Assembly (NCBI GenBank): GCA_023053545.1
Contig: JAKZAN010000095.1
Location: 1 to 64,000 of the forward strand
Direction of reading: 5' to 3'
DNA length: 64,000 nucleotides
Source of the DNA: Lepidurus packardi
Taxonomy: Eukaryota > Arthropoda > Branchiopoda > Notostraca > Triopsidae
The notes beneath the pieces are model-generated. The model was not told the DNA's origin. It was given only the letters and a program-made list of their open reading frames with translations, and ran no database searches. Shown piece by piece: positions 1-12,401 of the stretch (within the stretch, counting starts at the first letter, position 1; each line of letters starts with the position of its first letter). Both the position numbers and the translations under genes were made by a program.

Positions 1-100
1 CCCAACCCCAACCCCAACCCCAACCCCAACCCCAACCCCAACCCCAACCCCAACCCCAACCCCAACCCCAACCCCAACCCCAACCCCAACCCCAACCCCA
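1..100. repeat. Telomere, C4A2 repeats
   Basis: The first 100 bases are an uninterrupted run of CCCCAA units (a partial unit, 15 full units, and a partial unit), ending where unique sequence begins at 101. C4A2/G4T2 is the telomere of oligohymenophorean ciliates such as Tetrahymena and is unlike the C4A4 of spirotrichs or the CCCTAACA of heterotrichs. Its orientation, with the C-rich strand reading inward, marks this as the left end of a macronuclear chromosome. Confidence 0.97.
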
Positions 101-302
101 GTTTCCCATACTCGTTGATTGTGGTTTGTGCCGGACTTTATGTTTTGCTGTTTGTTCTTGTGTATGTACTTTTCTGAGCTTTCTTAGCCTACACCTTTAT
201 ATGGGAGTATCTTCTTTTATTCAATAGTTCTAGCAATAGTTAGAATCTCTACTACATTTGATTTTTATCTCATAATCCATTAGTGAGTAATACAGTAAAC
301 CT

Positions 303-1340
303 ATGAACACCACCACTGGCTAATTAATTCCACTCGACAGCGACGAACGCACCATCGCTCTCCTCACTCATCACTCTAACATCTACGCCGACAAGCACAC
401 TACCAACAACATCGTCAATGCCATCCGTCGCCAAACCCGCCTTAATCTTAAACCTTTTGTGTCTGCTATCGAGCTGGAACCTATCAATGCCTCCTTTGAT
501 GAAGAGTTTAGCCGGACTATTCGCTAAGAAAGCCAGGACACTGACCCTGAATCCATAATTACCAACCGGTATCGACTGGGAGAAAACTCTTTCATCAGCA
601 CCCACCCTGCACACTCGAGTCCAAGCAAGGTCATTACTAAAAGTAGAATCAAATAGACTGAAAAGAGTAAAGCATAGTACCGGAATTGGGCTTACGAAAT
701 AACCAACCTGACCCTGACACTGCACAACTGGAGGGAAGGCCGCAGGATATTCTTCCCAATGGTCTTGATCAGCATGGTCATCCGCATTTACAGTCTAATG
801 TTTCTTCTCTTCATCTTTTCTGTCGGCCTCTAAAATAAATAGTTTCTAAGGTGGGAGTGGCTCATAGTGTTAGGTGTAACCAGATTCCTGTTCATTATGC
901 TAGTCATGAACGTATCCTTATCTTTCGCAGAGGGAAATCTCCATAAAATCCTCAAAAATTGCTGGAACCCCACATCCCAGGAAACTCTACACGAACTTTT
1001 CTAAAGGCTCACTTTCATCTCTTTCATGAGGTGCCTCAAAAAAGCAATAACTCCCCCGGAGATCGCCTTCCTGTACTTGCTAGGCGACAACAAGCTGCGA
1101 AGACTGACAATGTACATCTTGATCAACTACATCTACATTTCGATGGAGGCTGTGATATTCTACCCGTATCTGGTGCTGTACTCCCTGTTGGAACTGCGTT
1201 TCGACAGGGACCTGCTGGTTTACAAAGTGTACACGTACATGACCGTAGTGGTGTCGTGTGCGTGGATCCTGCTTTTCGCATCTTTCTCGGGGTCAGTGTT
1301 CCTGCGTGGGATATTGATCAAGTGCAAGAAAACCAACTGA
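303..1340 (+). CDS. Multi-pass membrane protein, unknown
   Basis: A single exon of 345 codons from ATG 303 to TGA 1338-1340, with seven in-frame TAA/TAG read as Glu. The first 145 residues are hydrophilic and Ser/Thr/Glu-rich. The rest holds about four hydrophobic segments (near residues 150-175, 185-207, 268-298 and 309-338), the last followed by a basic tail KCKKTN. I recognise no family. It is the most telomere-proximal gene, starting about 200 nt from the repeats. The start is the first ATG of the frame. Under the standard code only its last third would be called. Confidence 0.75.
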
Positions 1341-1591
1341 GTGGTATTTCTATTTATTTTTCCCCCTTTTATTTTATTCCATCACTTCGACCCAATTTCT
1401 TTGTAGTTTTTAGTGTCATAATATTTAATCATCAATAAAAATCCATCGAATGTTTGAACTCACTGATTTAACTGCATCACTCGAATAGTACAACTGATCA
1501 CTTACGGTTTTATTCACTCTCTACTTGAGCATTCTTTGTTTTGTCTTCTCTTTTAGAGGTTTATCTCCAGTCTAGTTATATTTGTTGTACG

Positions 1592-3995
1592 TCAGCCATT
1601 GCTAACTTTTCCCAATCTCACATGCACCAGGATGTAACTACTTTCTTTCATGATCTTCTGCCCATTGTATAGCGGAATCACACGGTACCCGCTCCGCATC
1701 ATCCGTACAGCAATACAAGACACTCCACAGTTCGGGATCTCCACATAGATAAACCCAAAGTATTTATCCTCTAATATGTACTTTACGGGTTTAGACTATT
1801 TGAACTGTACGCTATATCCATTACTTTTGACCCTCTCAGTCACCTGACTTAAATGGTGGTTTGGGTTATTCTTCATATCCTATTGACTTGCGTATAGACC
1901 CATCAGCACAAATACCTTCAGCTCCTTAAAGTTCTACCTGCTGCCGTTCTCGGTAATGTTGTGGCAGGACATCACCTGGATTTAGAGCTAGCATCTCTAC
2001 GATATTCTGGGGCGATTCATGCGAAGATAGTCAGGCTTAAGCACATAACCAGATTCCGTGCCTCCGTTTTCCATGAAATGACCCACCATGAGCATGTTGA
2101 GAGTATCGCCTGTCTGGGTGTTCAATGATACTAGTTGTGCTCCGATCTCATAGAAGGCGACGGGGTTGTAGTTCCCGCTGAAAATTCTAAGAGCCTTGGG
2201 GTACACTCTTATGAGTGATTTCCGGGCAAAAAATGCAGTTTCCTCCATTTTCTTGGGATCCATCAATATCTTCATGCCAGCAATCTCAGAAATGTTCCCC
2301 ATTTCCCAACATGAAGCCTATGCACTAATTTTACCAACTGTGAGGCCAAAGTATTCAGTGAGATGACCCACCGGTTGAAGGTGCTTCGTTCTTTTATAGA
2401 GTTCAGCACTAGTAGTCTCGAGGAATTCTAAAGAACGTCCCTTCATAGATTCTAGCTCTTTACACATTGTTTCATATTTTTAATATTTATCCCTAAAACT
2501 CAGAGGATAGCCTTTGTGCTAGGAGGTTGAGTCAGTCCTTTTTATAAAAAGCCCAGCGTAGGGAACAGGATAGGGCACACCCACTTAGGTGTAGTTGGTT
2601 CGGAGGATCTTGATTATGCCTGTGCCCTGGATGACTATTTTATTTCTGAGCATATTTGGGGAAGGGAGACGATCTGTGTTATTGCAGAGGTTAGGGATCA
2701 CAAAGAGTCTATCCCCCAATCTCCGATGGATGATCTCGCATATAACTGCCTGGTTCTTGGTTCCACAGTGATTTTCCAAGGAGATAATGATCGGAAAATG
2801 GCCGATGTTCACTTTGCTATAGATCTACAGTTAGGCGATGATTTGCTAGAAGGTAGTAGGTATTGTCATGGTGTATCCATGTTTGACGATAGGGCCGTGG
2901 CACAAGCTATCGTGCACATCTATTTCGAGACACCTCACACCGTCGTAGAGGTCTTGCATGTACCTATATGCCTTAGAATAACTCGTGATCTGGCCACCCA
3001 GAAGATAAGTGTTTGTGCGAGCTATGCACATAGTAGTGACTCAGAGGGTAATCCATATTCTGGTACTGTTTGCGCTTGTCAGCATCAAGGATACTGTTAT
3101 CCATGGAGAAGATGAACTTACAAAACTGTCGAAAGTTGATTTTCCCATTCTAGTACTTTGTTTTCTTTAAGATTTCCTAGATCTCTGGATTAGACATGCC
3201 TTGAGCTTCTGACAGAAACTGTCCAAAAGATTGAACACTCAGCAGAGGTGTCAGAACCACCCAGGGAATTGTCTTTCCTAGGAAACTCCTAGCTTCGGAG
3301 TTGTGGATAGCAGCATATTTTTGGTAAACCGGAAAGATCTACTTTTGGACATTGATAACCGTGATTATCTTCTGAACTGCTCCCAATGGATTCTGAGTGG
3401 TGTTCCAGGACAGATCTCCCTTATGATGTTCCATATCTACGGACTCATGTCTAGATTTCACTACGTCGCATATCCGCGAAAGTTCAGTCTAGTCTATAAA
3501 GTCGTCATTATTGGTATTTAGCATGTAGTAAAGCTTCAGAATTCTGGCATCAGAGTGTTTGTGAGCTGATTTAAGCAGAAGGTTGTTATGGTAGGCATTG
3601 AACTCGGACCATCTTCTATTTCGGACGGAAGGGCGATCGAACAGAAGCACCCATGTAGTACTTTCTCTCAAAATGAAGTAAGTCCCTTACTACAGACCAA
3701 TGACGCTTTCCAGTTCGATCTGTCTTGGAATCAGTTCTGCATTCATCCAGTCTATCAGGTAGAGTTTCATAGATGATTTGTCAGTAATACAAAGAAGCGA
3801 CTGCTCACGGGGATGAGTGAACACAGTCGCAAGACCACTGACGAACATAGTATGAAATTTGATCGATAGACCGTAGGTCAACTGTTATTCGAAGGCATCC
3901 AAGTCGATGTTGTTGGTCCTCTTCCAGGTGTTCTGCAGAGTGTGTTGATCCTGGATGACGACGTCGGCTATCAGCTCTTCGAGGTCGAACTCCAT
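1592..3995 (-). CDS. Phosphoinositide-specific phospholipase C (delta-like)
   Basis: About 800 residues, predicted to hydrolyse PIP2 to IP3 and diacylglycerol at the membrane. In order: an N-terminal PH-like region; an EF-hand-like loop (NTNNDDFIDETE) near residue 165; a catalytic X domain at about 315-468 with PLSHYYVHSSH, NTYLLGGQ, RCLEIDV, HGYT and SLENHC (both catalytic His and the ENH motif present); a Y domain at about 558-655 with SGNYNPVAFYEIGAQLVSLN and GYVLKPDYLR; and a C2-like C-terminus ending at TGA 1592-1594. This is the PLC-delta layout. The frame breaks inside the X domain at the AAA of CACAAACAC (3012-3014): homology crosses it without a gap if one A is dropped. Total length is 3n+1, so no intron explains it. 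The break could be an assembly error, a pseudogene mutation or +1 frameshifting. Confidence 0.9.
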
Positions 3996-4153
3996 ATCTT
4001 ACTCGAGTTGATAAAACGAGTTTTTGTGAACTGTGTACTGAGCTTATTGTTAAAACAACTCCGCTAATTATTTGGGAAACACACCGAAACATGTATTTAA
4101 ATTAATATTTACTTTCATCACACTGGTTTATTATAATGCTTTTGTCTGTAGCT

Positions 4154-7089
4154 TCACTTCCGAACCCCAGCCATTATCTATTCGATTAGTTCCACTCTCT
4201 TGAAACGGTTTCTGTTAGTAGCTTGTCTGAGCTCCTCTTCGAACCACAACGGCATCTTCTCGCATAGCTTTACCAACAGACTCTGCAACCTCGCTCTGTT
4301 CTCCACATTCTTTTAGTCCAGTCTGTACTGGAATAGCTTGTCATACAGATCTGGGTATTGCGGATAGTGGTAGGGCAACCCACTCACCAGAGTTGTGCAC
4401 TTCGGCAGGCTCTCAGCAATCCTAATGAAGGTGGAGAACAAGAACCCGAAGCCATTACTGTCGACAGGGAGAGTCTCGATTCTTTCGACTAGGTAGTCAA
4501 TAACCTGCGGTATGACGTACTTACCCTCATATTTAAACTTCTCTGGTCGGAACTGCGTTAAATCTATCCTCTCGAAGACCACCCAGACTGTCCTTAAAGA
4601 CATCTCGATCAGCTCTTTTTGCTTCCTAACTTTCTTAACAGACTCGACATAATTGCTGATGATTCCTGCAAGTATTTCCTCAGAGATGTCTATTTTTCTC
4701 ATCTCGAAATGATCAATAGCATTGCTGAAGTGTTCGAATATCACATGGAATAGTGTATCTACGAGGGTAATTTCTTCGGGGTTGGGCTCAGCAGGAGGGG
4801 TCCCTCGGAATTCTGTGACTCCATGTACCTGGGCACTTTTTTCTTGGGTCTATATTTGGCGATGTTCTCGGAACAACTAAACAGTAATTTACTAATCAGT
4901 TCTACCGGTACTCCTGTATATCGTTTTTCTGACAGAAAGACCGTAGTGAGTTTTAGCACGAAATCCATCATATCAGGCATTTTGTTGTAAAGGATCGACT
5001 CTCCCATCACATCCAACACCAAGTCACATTTTGACTTGTCTCCTTGGCCTTCCAACTGCAGAATGTATTCTCCAACAAGGAACTTCCATGAAGAATCTAC
5101 GAAGGAGGGAGGATTCAGGAAGATATCGTTGAGAGCTTGAGTTATCACGGGATCATAGTAGATTTTGTGCAAAGGTCTCAGTGCTTCGATCAGAGGTTAC
5201 TTTTCAGGCAACTTGGTCTTGATTTATTTAACTGCCACGACTAAGTCCTTACCTAAGTATTTCTAGTAGTAAACAACATACGACAGCTTGCATATTTCCG
5301 AGTAATAGTTGTTCAGGATCTCATCCAGTTCTTTCTTCGTAGCCTTTTTCTGAAGTCTATCGAGCATCACAACGATAAAATTCTATACTTCACTACTGTT
5401 GTAACAGCTCACCTCACTATAAAGGTCGAGCTAGTTGAACATGTTCAGAAGATCACAGACTTACGACTTTTTATGGCAGAGTCCAGTGCCTTCAGGAATC
5501 GCCTACAGACTGCCCTCCAATAGTTTGGTCATCCCGATGAAGCTACTCCTGATATATTCAGGGTTCTGCACAAATTCTCCCTTAAGCCCCGATTTCATGA
5601 TGTGGCTATAACTGGAGTACTCGCAATACCTACCAATATAATAGAAGCACTATCCGACCAGCTTGCATACAGGAACATCATCCTTGTCGGGACTTGAGAG
5701 AGAAGCTAAGAAATGGGGTAAAAACTTGTCCATGTGTGTCGTCATATGGTTTTCAGTGTAGATAATGCCCATCAGAGAAAGGTTAGCTGCGCGAATACGA
5801 TTCTACAGGTTGATATCCTTGATTTATTTGAAGATAGCACCCCAGTATTTGCGGATGTGTCCTCTAACAAAAAATCTGCTCCCTAGACGTGGTCTTACTA
5901 CAAACGGAGGACGTATTGGCAAGGATACCAGCTTGCCGTCCCAAGTCCAGATTGCATCTATTGCATACTGTTTGCTCTCCCTAAACTCTTTTTCCTTATC
6001 GAACTCAATGATCGTTCCGATTTCCTAAAGTGTGTCATAAGCCAGCTTTTGGATCCCTTGATCAATGTCGAACAGACCCGAAAGCGCATAGGGTACAAGT
6101 CTGGCATGATGGTCATATTTATCATCGAGTTTGCAGATCCACTCATTGAGGCACTTCATGAAGGCCTATCTGACGCGTACGTTGGGGTCCACGATCAGCG
6201 TTGCCAGATAGTTGATGTTGATAGCGGGGTTGTAGAAGTCCTTAATAGGAACAGAGTTGGGGTCCCTGAAACCAACCAGGTTTTCGAAGACGAAAGCATT
6301 GTACTTCCATAGTCCACACCATAGAGCGGCAGTCAAAGCTTCGAGAGCAGCGATTCTGATTTTGGATTTCTTAGAAATCAATGGAAGCAGTATAGCTCGA
6401 CACATGATTTAGGTATAATGCAGGAGGAGGTCTTTGAAATTAGTGCACAACAGTCGCAGAGTTTTCACAGGCTTCCTTCTGGACGTCACCGAAAGGATCC
6501 ATGACAAGGGTCCGAATAATGTTAATCACATCATCCAGATATTTACGCAGAACAGGTGCCTAAACGAGCCCCAGGATTTTCTGAAGGAGCTTGCAATATT
6601 GCAGTCTGATCTCCTCAGTCTGTTCCACAAGCTTTATTACAACCTTCGGCTTCTGACCAGGTGGGGGTCTCATGACTTCAGGCATCGAGGCGACTCCTTC
6701 CAGATCCGTGCAATTTGTCCTATCAACGAGCACTGAGAAAATGTATGGGAGGAAGCCATCAATTTCTTCACAGCGGGAGAGCAACTCCGTAATGAGCTGC
6801 ACAGCAGTTTCTCGAACGACCTAGCTCTCATCACCGAATGCCTTAAGGAGGTTTTTGAGGAATTGGGTGGTCAATTATTGGAACGAGGATGGGCTGAAGT
6901 TATTCTGCTAAATGATAAGCTGGCGGTGTAGTTCTTTGATGGCCTGTTTGCGGACGAGTGCGGATGACTCGGTGAGTTGATTTATGTTACGCTTGAGGTT
7001 GTTGCAGAGCTCCTGAGGGAATGATGGAAAATGGAATGGACATTTAATAAAATGTGGGTGAATACTGGCTGGAGAGATTCGATGGACAT
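4154..7089 (-). CDS. DNAAF5: Dynein axonemal assembly factor 5 (HEATR2)
   Basis: A HEAT-repeat cytoplasmic factor needed to preassemble axonemal dynein arms. Recognised from DPFGDVQKEAC, the KIRIAALEAL HEAT segment, and the long match around PRLGSRFFVRGHIRKYW followed by RAANLSLMGIIYTENH, which align with human DNAAF5. A short first exon (MSIESLQP, ATG 7089) joins a second at 7012 across a 53-nt intron (7013-7065). Near 6462-6465 (AAAA on the coding strand) the frame shifts by +1. Removing one A restores exactly the 20-residue spacing seen in the human protein, so an extra base fits better than an intron. A second change near 4837 fits a 50-nt GTG..AG intron (4787-4836) or a missing A in an A6 run. 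About 943 residues; stop TGA 4154-4156. It is encoded just upstream of PLC on the same strand. Confidence 0.9.
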
Positions 7090-7650
7090 GGACTGGTCTT
7101 CGATCATGGCTGGAGGGTTGGTTGGATGGGTAAAGAGTAAGGATGGATAATGTGAGGTGCGGGATGGGTGATATGTTGGCTGAGGACTATAGTTATTTTG
7201 CTGTATTTTTAAAAAGGTATTGCCAGAACCAGCCAAAAGGTATTTACTTTTAAAAATGGGATCAAAGAATATGAAAATGGAAAGTAGTTTGCCATCTTAT
7301 CGTTTACGTCGTGTGTGTTATTTTCGAATGATCCAGAGTATTCGCGCATCCTATTTATTAAAACAGCTAGTAAGTTGCCTCAAATATTGATATCGCTGCG
7401 ACAAGGTCACTCACCCACTATAACAAAAGGACCAACAAATTCACTACCCTCTTATTTTTACGCCAGCAAATATCAAGATTCCATCTAACCACTGCAAATC
7501 ATTTAACACTCCCACCCTCATGTTAAAATTTATGGTGGCTTCTATGTTAGACTTTATATTGTAGCTGTTATCAGCCCACTGTCTACGCTCACAAATCTAC
7601 CAAAGCACTAATCAATTATTTTTAGCAACTATAACGTTTTCTCACCCATC
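7090..7650. other. Divergent intergenic region
   Basis: AT-rich spacer between the divergently transcribed DNAAF5 and acid phosphatase genes. It should hold both promoters. I see no coding frame or RNA gene in it. Confidence 0.5.
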
Positions 7651-9321
7651 ATGCTGCTCAAAGCCTGTCTTACTCTTTACATTTTAGTCATCTGCCTTGC
7701 TCTCGTGAAGGGAGAGTCTTGCCAGCCTTGGGGAGTCCGTCTGTCCCTCGGCAACCTTTACACCACCAAGCGTGGACCCACCGCCCTCGTCATCAGTTTT
7801 AACACAGACGTAACATCGTGTTCCATCGTTTCAACTTCCCCCTCTCTTACACCCCCTTCAGGACGTCTGCACCAACTCTTATACAACCCTCAACGGCACT
7901 CGATACAGCTGCTCAACTATTGTTATGGATGAACCTTCGGTGAACTTCATAGCCTCGGCTCATCATTGCGAAATTGAAAATGTCTTCCCCTATACTGACG
8001 CCCACAATAAATTTTACTACCAAGTGTTCGGCGTGGCTAATGATAAGACTGAGTCTGCTTTTGAGGTAGTCAATACCTGTCTTGTCGGCAGAGACGTTCC
8101 AACCCACAAATGGCATGTCTTGGGGGATTGGGGACTTGTTGACGACGATCACGAGGAGTATTATAGCATTTTCCCGGAACTTAACAAACTGGATAGCTGC
8201 GAGATCTCCTATACTGTCTTTTTGGGGGACTTGGTGTACGATATCTGTGACTCTGCGATTTAGTCTAAAAACAAAACCGAAATCACTTGCAAGCAGTTCA
8301 AACCTTTTATGCAGGAGGCTCAGAAACTGTTCTCGAGGATACCCTTCCTGGTGACTCCTGGCAACCACGAGTATGGGAGCAATTCGAGACCCATCAGCCA
8401 GAAGATCTATAATTATACTTTTAGCATCCCCGGCGCCGATATCAACCGATATTCATTCGAAGTGGGACATGTCCATTTCCAGTCAATCAACTTCTATGAA
8501 GAAGTGAAGGAAAAGAATGTTACAGGACTGCCCGCCAAAGTCTAGTGGCTCAAGAAGGACTACGAGGCCGCCAAGACTAACAAAGATATTAAGTGGATCA
8601 TTCCCTTTTCTCACTACCCTTACTACTGCGAAGGCTACAAGAACGACACAATGTGCGAGCAGAATGGCTACAGTGTTGTGCTCAGATAAGCCCTAGAATA
8701 CTATGATGAATACAACGTAATTTAATTTCCTCTAGATGTATATTGGCATAGATCTCACTGGTCCTGGGTGCACATATCCATCTTTACAGACGCAACTACC
8801 CAGTCAATGCGAAAGGGGAACGAGTCTTCGCAGATGAGCGATACAAAAATGGCAGAACCGTCTTCCATAACCCCAGTGCTCCCATGCACTTATACGAGGG
8901 GTCAGCAGGCAACAACTACTATGTCGAAATTGACAAGTGTAAAGCATCCATTAATTATACCGCAAATCAAATATCATCTGCATTTGTAGTCCCCCTCATT
9001 AAATACGAGGCAGCACAATCCGTGAACACCGGGTTCACGATCATGTAGACCTACCCTTGCTTTGTCGATGAGGACGGCAAGTGCCTCAAATGGTGGCACA
9101 TCAATGCTGAGGACGGGTCGACCCTCGAAACAGTGGTGATCGAGTTCAGCCCCGACAGAACGTACATCCTGGACTACATTCTGGTGGGACTGTCTAGTTT
9201 AAGCTTTGTGGGGTTCATGTATGCGATCTGGAGGCTGAAATCGAAGACAGGCGGAGGAGAAGACAGCAAGGAGGGCCTACTGCCGCGTGTGTCGGACGAT
9301 CTGTCAGAAACTTTGAAATGA
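7651..9321 (+). CDS. Purple acid phosphatase-type metallophosphoesterase, membrane-anchored
   Basis: 527 residues in three exons (introns 7810-7861, 52 nt; 8717-8751, 35 nt). An N-terminal signal peptide (MLLKACLTLYILVICLALVKG) is followed by the binuclear-metal motifs of the PAP family: GDWG, GDLVYD, GNHE, HYPYYC and AHIHLYRR. The second intron is needed to bring ISLVLGAHIH into line with the family's VDLVLSGHVH. A hydrophobic segment near the C-terminus (about 480-500) and a basic tail suggest a type I membrane anchor with the enzyme outside the cell or in a lysosome. In LR-E-ALE, a conserved Glu is encoded by TAA (8687-8689). It probably hydrolyses phosphate monoesters; the substrate is unknown. 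Confidence 0.9.
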
Positions 9322-9583
9322 TGTTTGGATTAGTCTGCATAAGAATTCATATGCCGAACAAAAATGACAAATAATTTTATGGAGTTTCTGAAGATCTGGT
9401 TATGTTTTTCTGCACAGTTTATTAGTTTAAGTAGCTGATTAGACTATAATGTTTATACTTAAAATCCTTAGGCGGTTTGAGAAAGTACCTTCAGGTTAGA
9501 TCCAGAAAGAGCATGATACTGCAACCCATCCCCAAACCATCCTGCTGTTCATCCACAAATCATCCAATCAAACTTCACTCTAA

Positions 9584-12401
9584 TCAGTATAATCTCTTCG
9601 TGCTCTTCGGGTTGTTCTTCCTCAGATAGTCTTCGATCTCTTTCAGGTCCTTGTAAATCTCGTTGCTCTCCACGTGCTCGATACGATTGTAGTCCAGCTC
9701 AGATGACTGGCTAAACGGGATCATCCTTTCCCGCTTCTTTAAAAGAAGTCCCTGGTAGACCTCTGGTAGTTTTTTTATCACCTCCTTGCACATGCGTACC
9801 TCTTTGGTCTCGTGGGAATCGTTCTTGCTAAATTTCCAAGCATCATTCACCGTCAGCCCTTGCTTCAAGCATCCCAGGTAGACGCCCTGTTCGTTCCACA
9901 GTTTACACATTTTGTCATAGCCAACCGACAAAACGTTAAGACTGTCAGTCTGACGGATCAACTGCACGAAGTTGATTCGCTAGTTGTGAGCCTTGATCTG
10001 GATGGTTTGGCGGATGAGTTTCTGTGGAAGCAGTGCCTGCGACTCCATAAATATTTGTTTAGAGTTTGAGGAAGACAGTTGATCAGAGTTGCTAGTAATG
10101 CTGCTAAAGACATAGTCTTCAATCCTGAAGGGATTTTTGTTGCCCAGTTGTTCCACAAGTACAGGCACTATGGCTTCTGACTCTAGAAGAGTGTTCAGTC
10201 TAACGATGCGGACGTAGCCATGCTCGTCTCCGATAATCAGGTTGAGTTCTTTTTTGTGGTATTAAGAAGACAAGTAGGTGACCTGAGACTGCTTTTGGAT
10301 GCTGTACATGTTCTTCCAGTGTATAAGCAACTTCCCTGCCTTCTTGTGATACTTGACGATAAAGATGTACATGTTGCCCTTGACGTCTGACACCGCTAGC
10401 AAGGGGAAGGGGTCCAAAAAGCACATACAGCCGATCTCTTCCAGAATGTTAAATTCTGTCTCAAAGAAGCCTTTTTCGAAGTCCCAGAGCCTGACTACGG
10501 GATCTCTAGAACTGGTAGCAACCAACAACATGTCATCTGAGTATGCAGAGAGAATGAGTTCTCTCTCGTGGCAATTCTTGATGGTCCTGAGCACATTGTT
10601 TCTCTTATCGATTTTCTCGAGATGGTCAGTGTCGTTATGAATTTTAACGAACTTGTCCCAACCACTCGTCACCAACAGCGAGTGCTTGGCACTGTACCCT
10701 ATATAGCAGATTTCTTTCAGGTGTTCGGCAAAAACATTCAAGACCATCCCTGTGAACACATCCACACACACTACTGACCCCGTCACTGTCCCGAGGAACG
10801 CTCTTCTATGGTTCTTGTCAAGTTACAAACACACGATGTCGCTCTATGTCAGAGCCTTGAAAATTCTGACGATAACTCCCTTCTCAGCAGACCAAACCTT
10901 AAGGGCAGTTGAGGTCGCTATGTAGATTTCAAGATTGATCGCAGAATACTTGACAGCAGTGATTTCTTTGTCGTCAGTAACACGAGGGTTGTAGCTGGCT
11001 GCAAACTCGAAGAAACTTAGCTTCTTCATGCATACTATGGCGAGGTCCAGTTATTATTTGTAAGAAAATCTGATGTTGCATCGGACCAGGGCGTCGTTGT
11101 TTGGGATGTTCTGCATTAGCTGGAACGACTTACAGTTCCAGATCTTCATAATTCCCTTTGAATCTAGACTGATGATGATAGAGTGCTGGTTGGGACAGTA
11201 CACACTGTTAATAGGAGCCTAATGACCCACTAGTTTAGCTACAGGGTGGTCTAGATAGGCATTCCAAACGAGGACGTCGAAGTCGAAGGCACACGAAACT
11301 ATCAGTTTGTTGGAGACAGAGTATGTTAGGCATTTGATTCCTTTGTAATGGCCCTCGAGTTCTTTAGACGAAACTAGTCCCGACTCTCGGATCTCGTAAA
11401 GTCGAATGAAGCTATCGTTCGATCCTGTGACCAACATATCAATGGACTCGATAAGAATCATGCAGGTGAGATCCTCTTGTTATTTGACAGGCTTGTGTTG
11501 CTTGTACGAGAAGTCTTTGTATTGGTCAGCTGCCACTTGAGTTGTCTTAAACTCGCTAAAAATTCTCTTGAGATCCCATTAGTATAGCTTACCCATATTC
11601 GACCCAGAATATAGGACTCCTTTTTCCCCAGCAACAGTGAAGAATCCCTGGGCTTGAGGGACAATAAACCTCCTGACGAGCTTGGAGTCCTCCAAATTGT
11701 AAAAGCTTAAATGCTTATCGTTAGTAGAAATTACAAGTGCATTGTATTCCTTTAAGTAAAGACAGCCGCAGATGAGGGCCCCTGCAGGAGCGAAAGTGGC
11801 TTTGATCTTGAAGTTATTGGAGGCATCCATGATCTGCAGGTTCTTCTGACTGGGGTCGAGGACTGCGATATTGTGGTTAGTGCCGGACATGGGGAAGACA
11901 GCATCTGCATTGATCTAGATATCCTTGAGATGTTTGGAAGGGGTGATCTGGAAGTCATCGAGACTCTCATCATTGCTGAACATGCTTTCATTCTCGATGA
12001 CGAAGTTGGTGAACTGTTCGAACTTAATTCTCTCTTTACTGTGCAAGTTTAGGAAAAGAAAGATAGTTATGAAATGGCTTGGGCTTTTACTTTTGGTGGT
12101 CGATGTAGATGAAGAGTTCAGTGAGAGTCATGATTTCGGTGGGATACTTTTCGTAGTCGTGGTTGTGGAACAGCACCTCGATCATGATACACACGAACTC
12201 CATCGCGGAGATCCCTTCTTTGGCGTAGTAGTCGAAGTGTCGCCGGATGCTCATGAAGTCCCCCGGAGCCAGACTGCGAATGAGCTCGTACTTGAGGTTC
12301 TTGCGCTCTTTGGAGGTAGGATCTCTGTCCTGGATCTGGGTAAGACCGAAGTGATCGGGGGGGTTGGAGTGGCCAGTATTATTGGATGATGAAGCCTACA
12401 T
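9584..12401 (-). CDS. EF-hand-like/WD40-repeat protein (WDR49/WDR64-like)
   Basis: 921 residues in two exons (intron 12039-12090, 52 nt), opening at ATG TAG, so Glu is the second residue. The first roughly 140 residues form a helical region, including LAPGDFMSIRRHFDYYAKEG, like the EF-hand part of WDR49/WDR64/EFCAB8 proteins. The rest carries many WD repeats, for example NHNIAVLDPSQKNLQIMD, DSFIRLYEIRESG, SAFDFDVLVWNAYLDHP-type blades, DPVVRLWDFEKG and YDKMCKLWNEQG. The last roughly 100 residues are charged and lie outside the propeller. WD proteins of this type in ciliates are often ciliary, but that role is inference. The stop is TGA 9584-9586. Confidence 0.85.
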
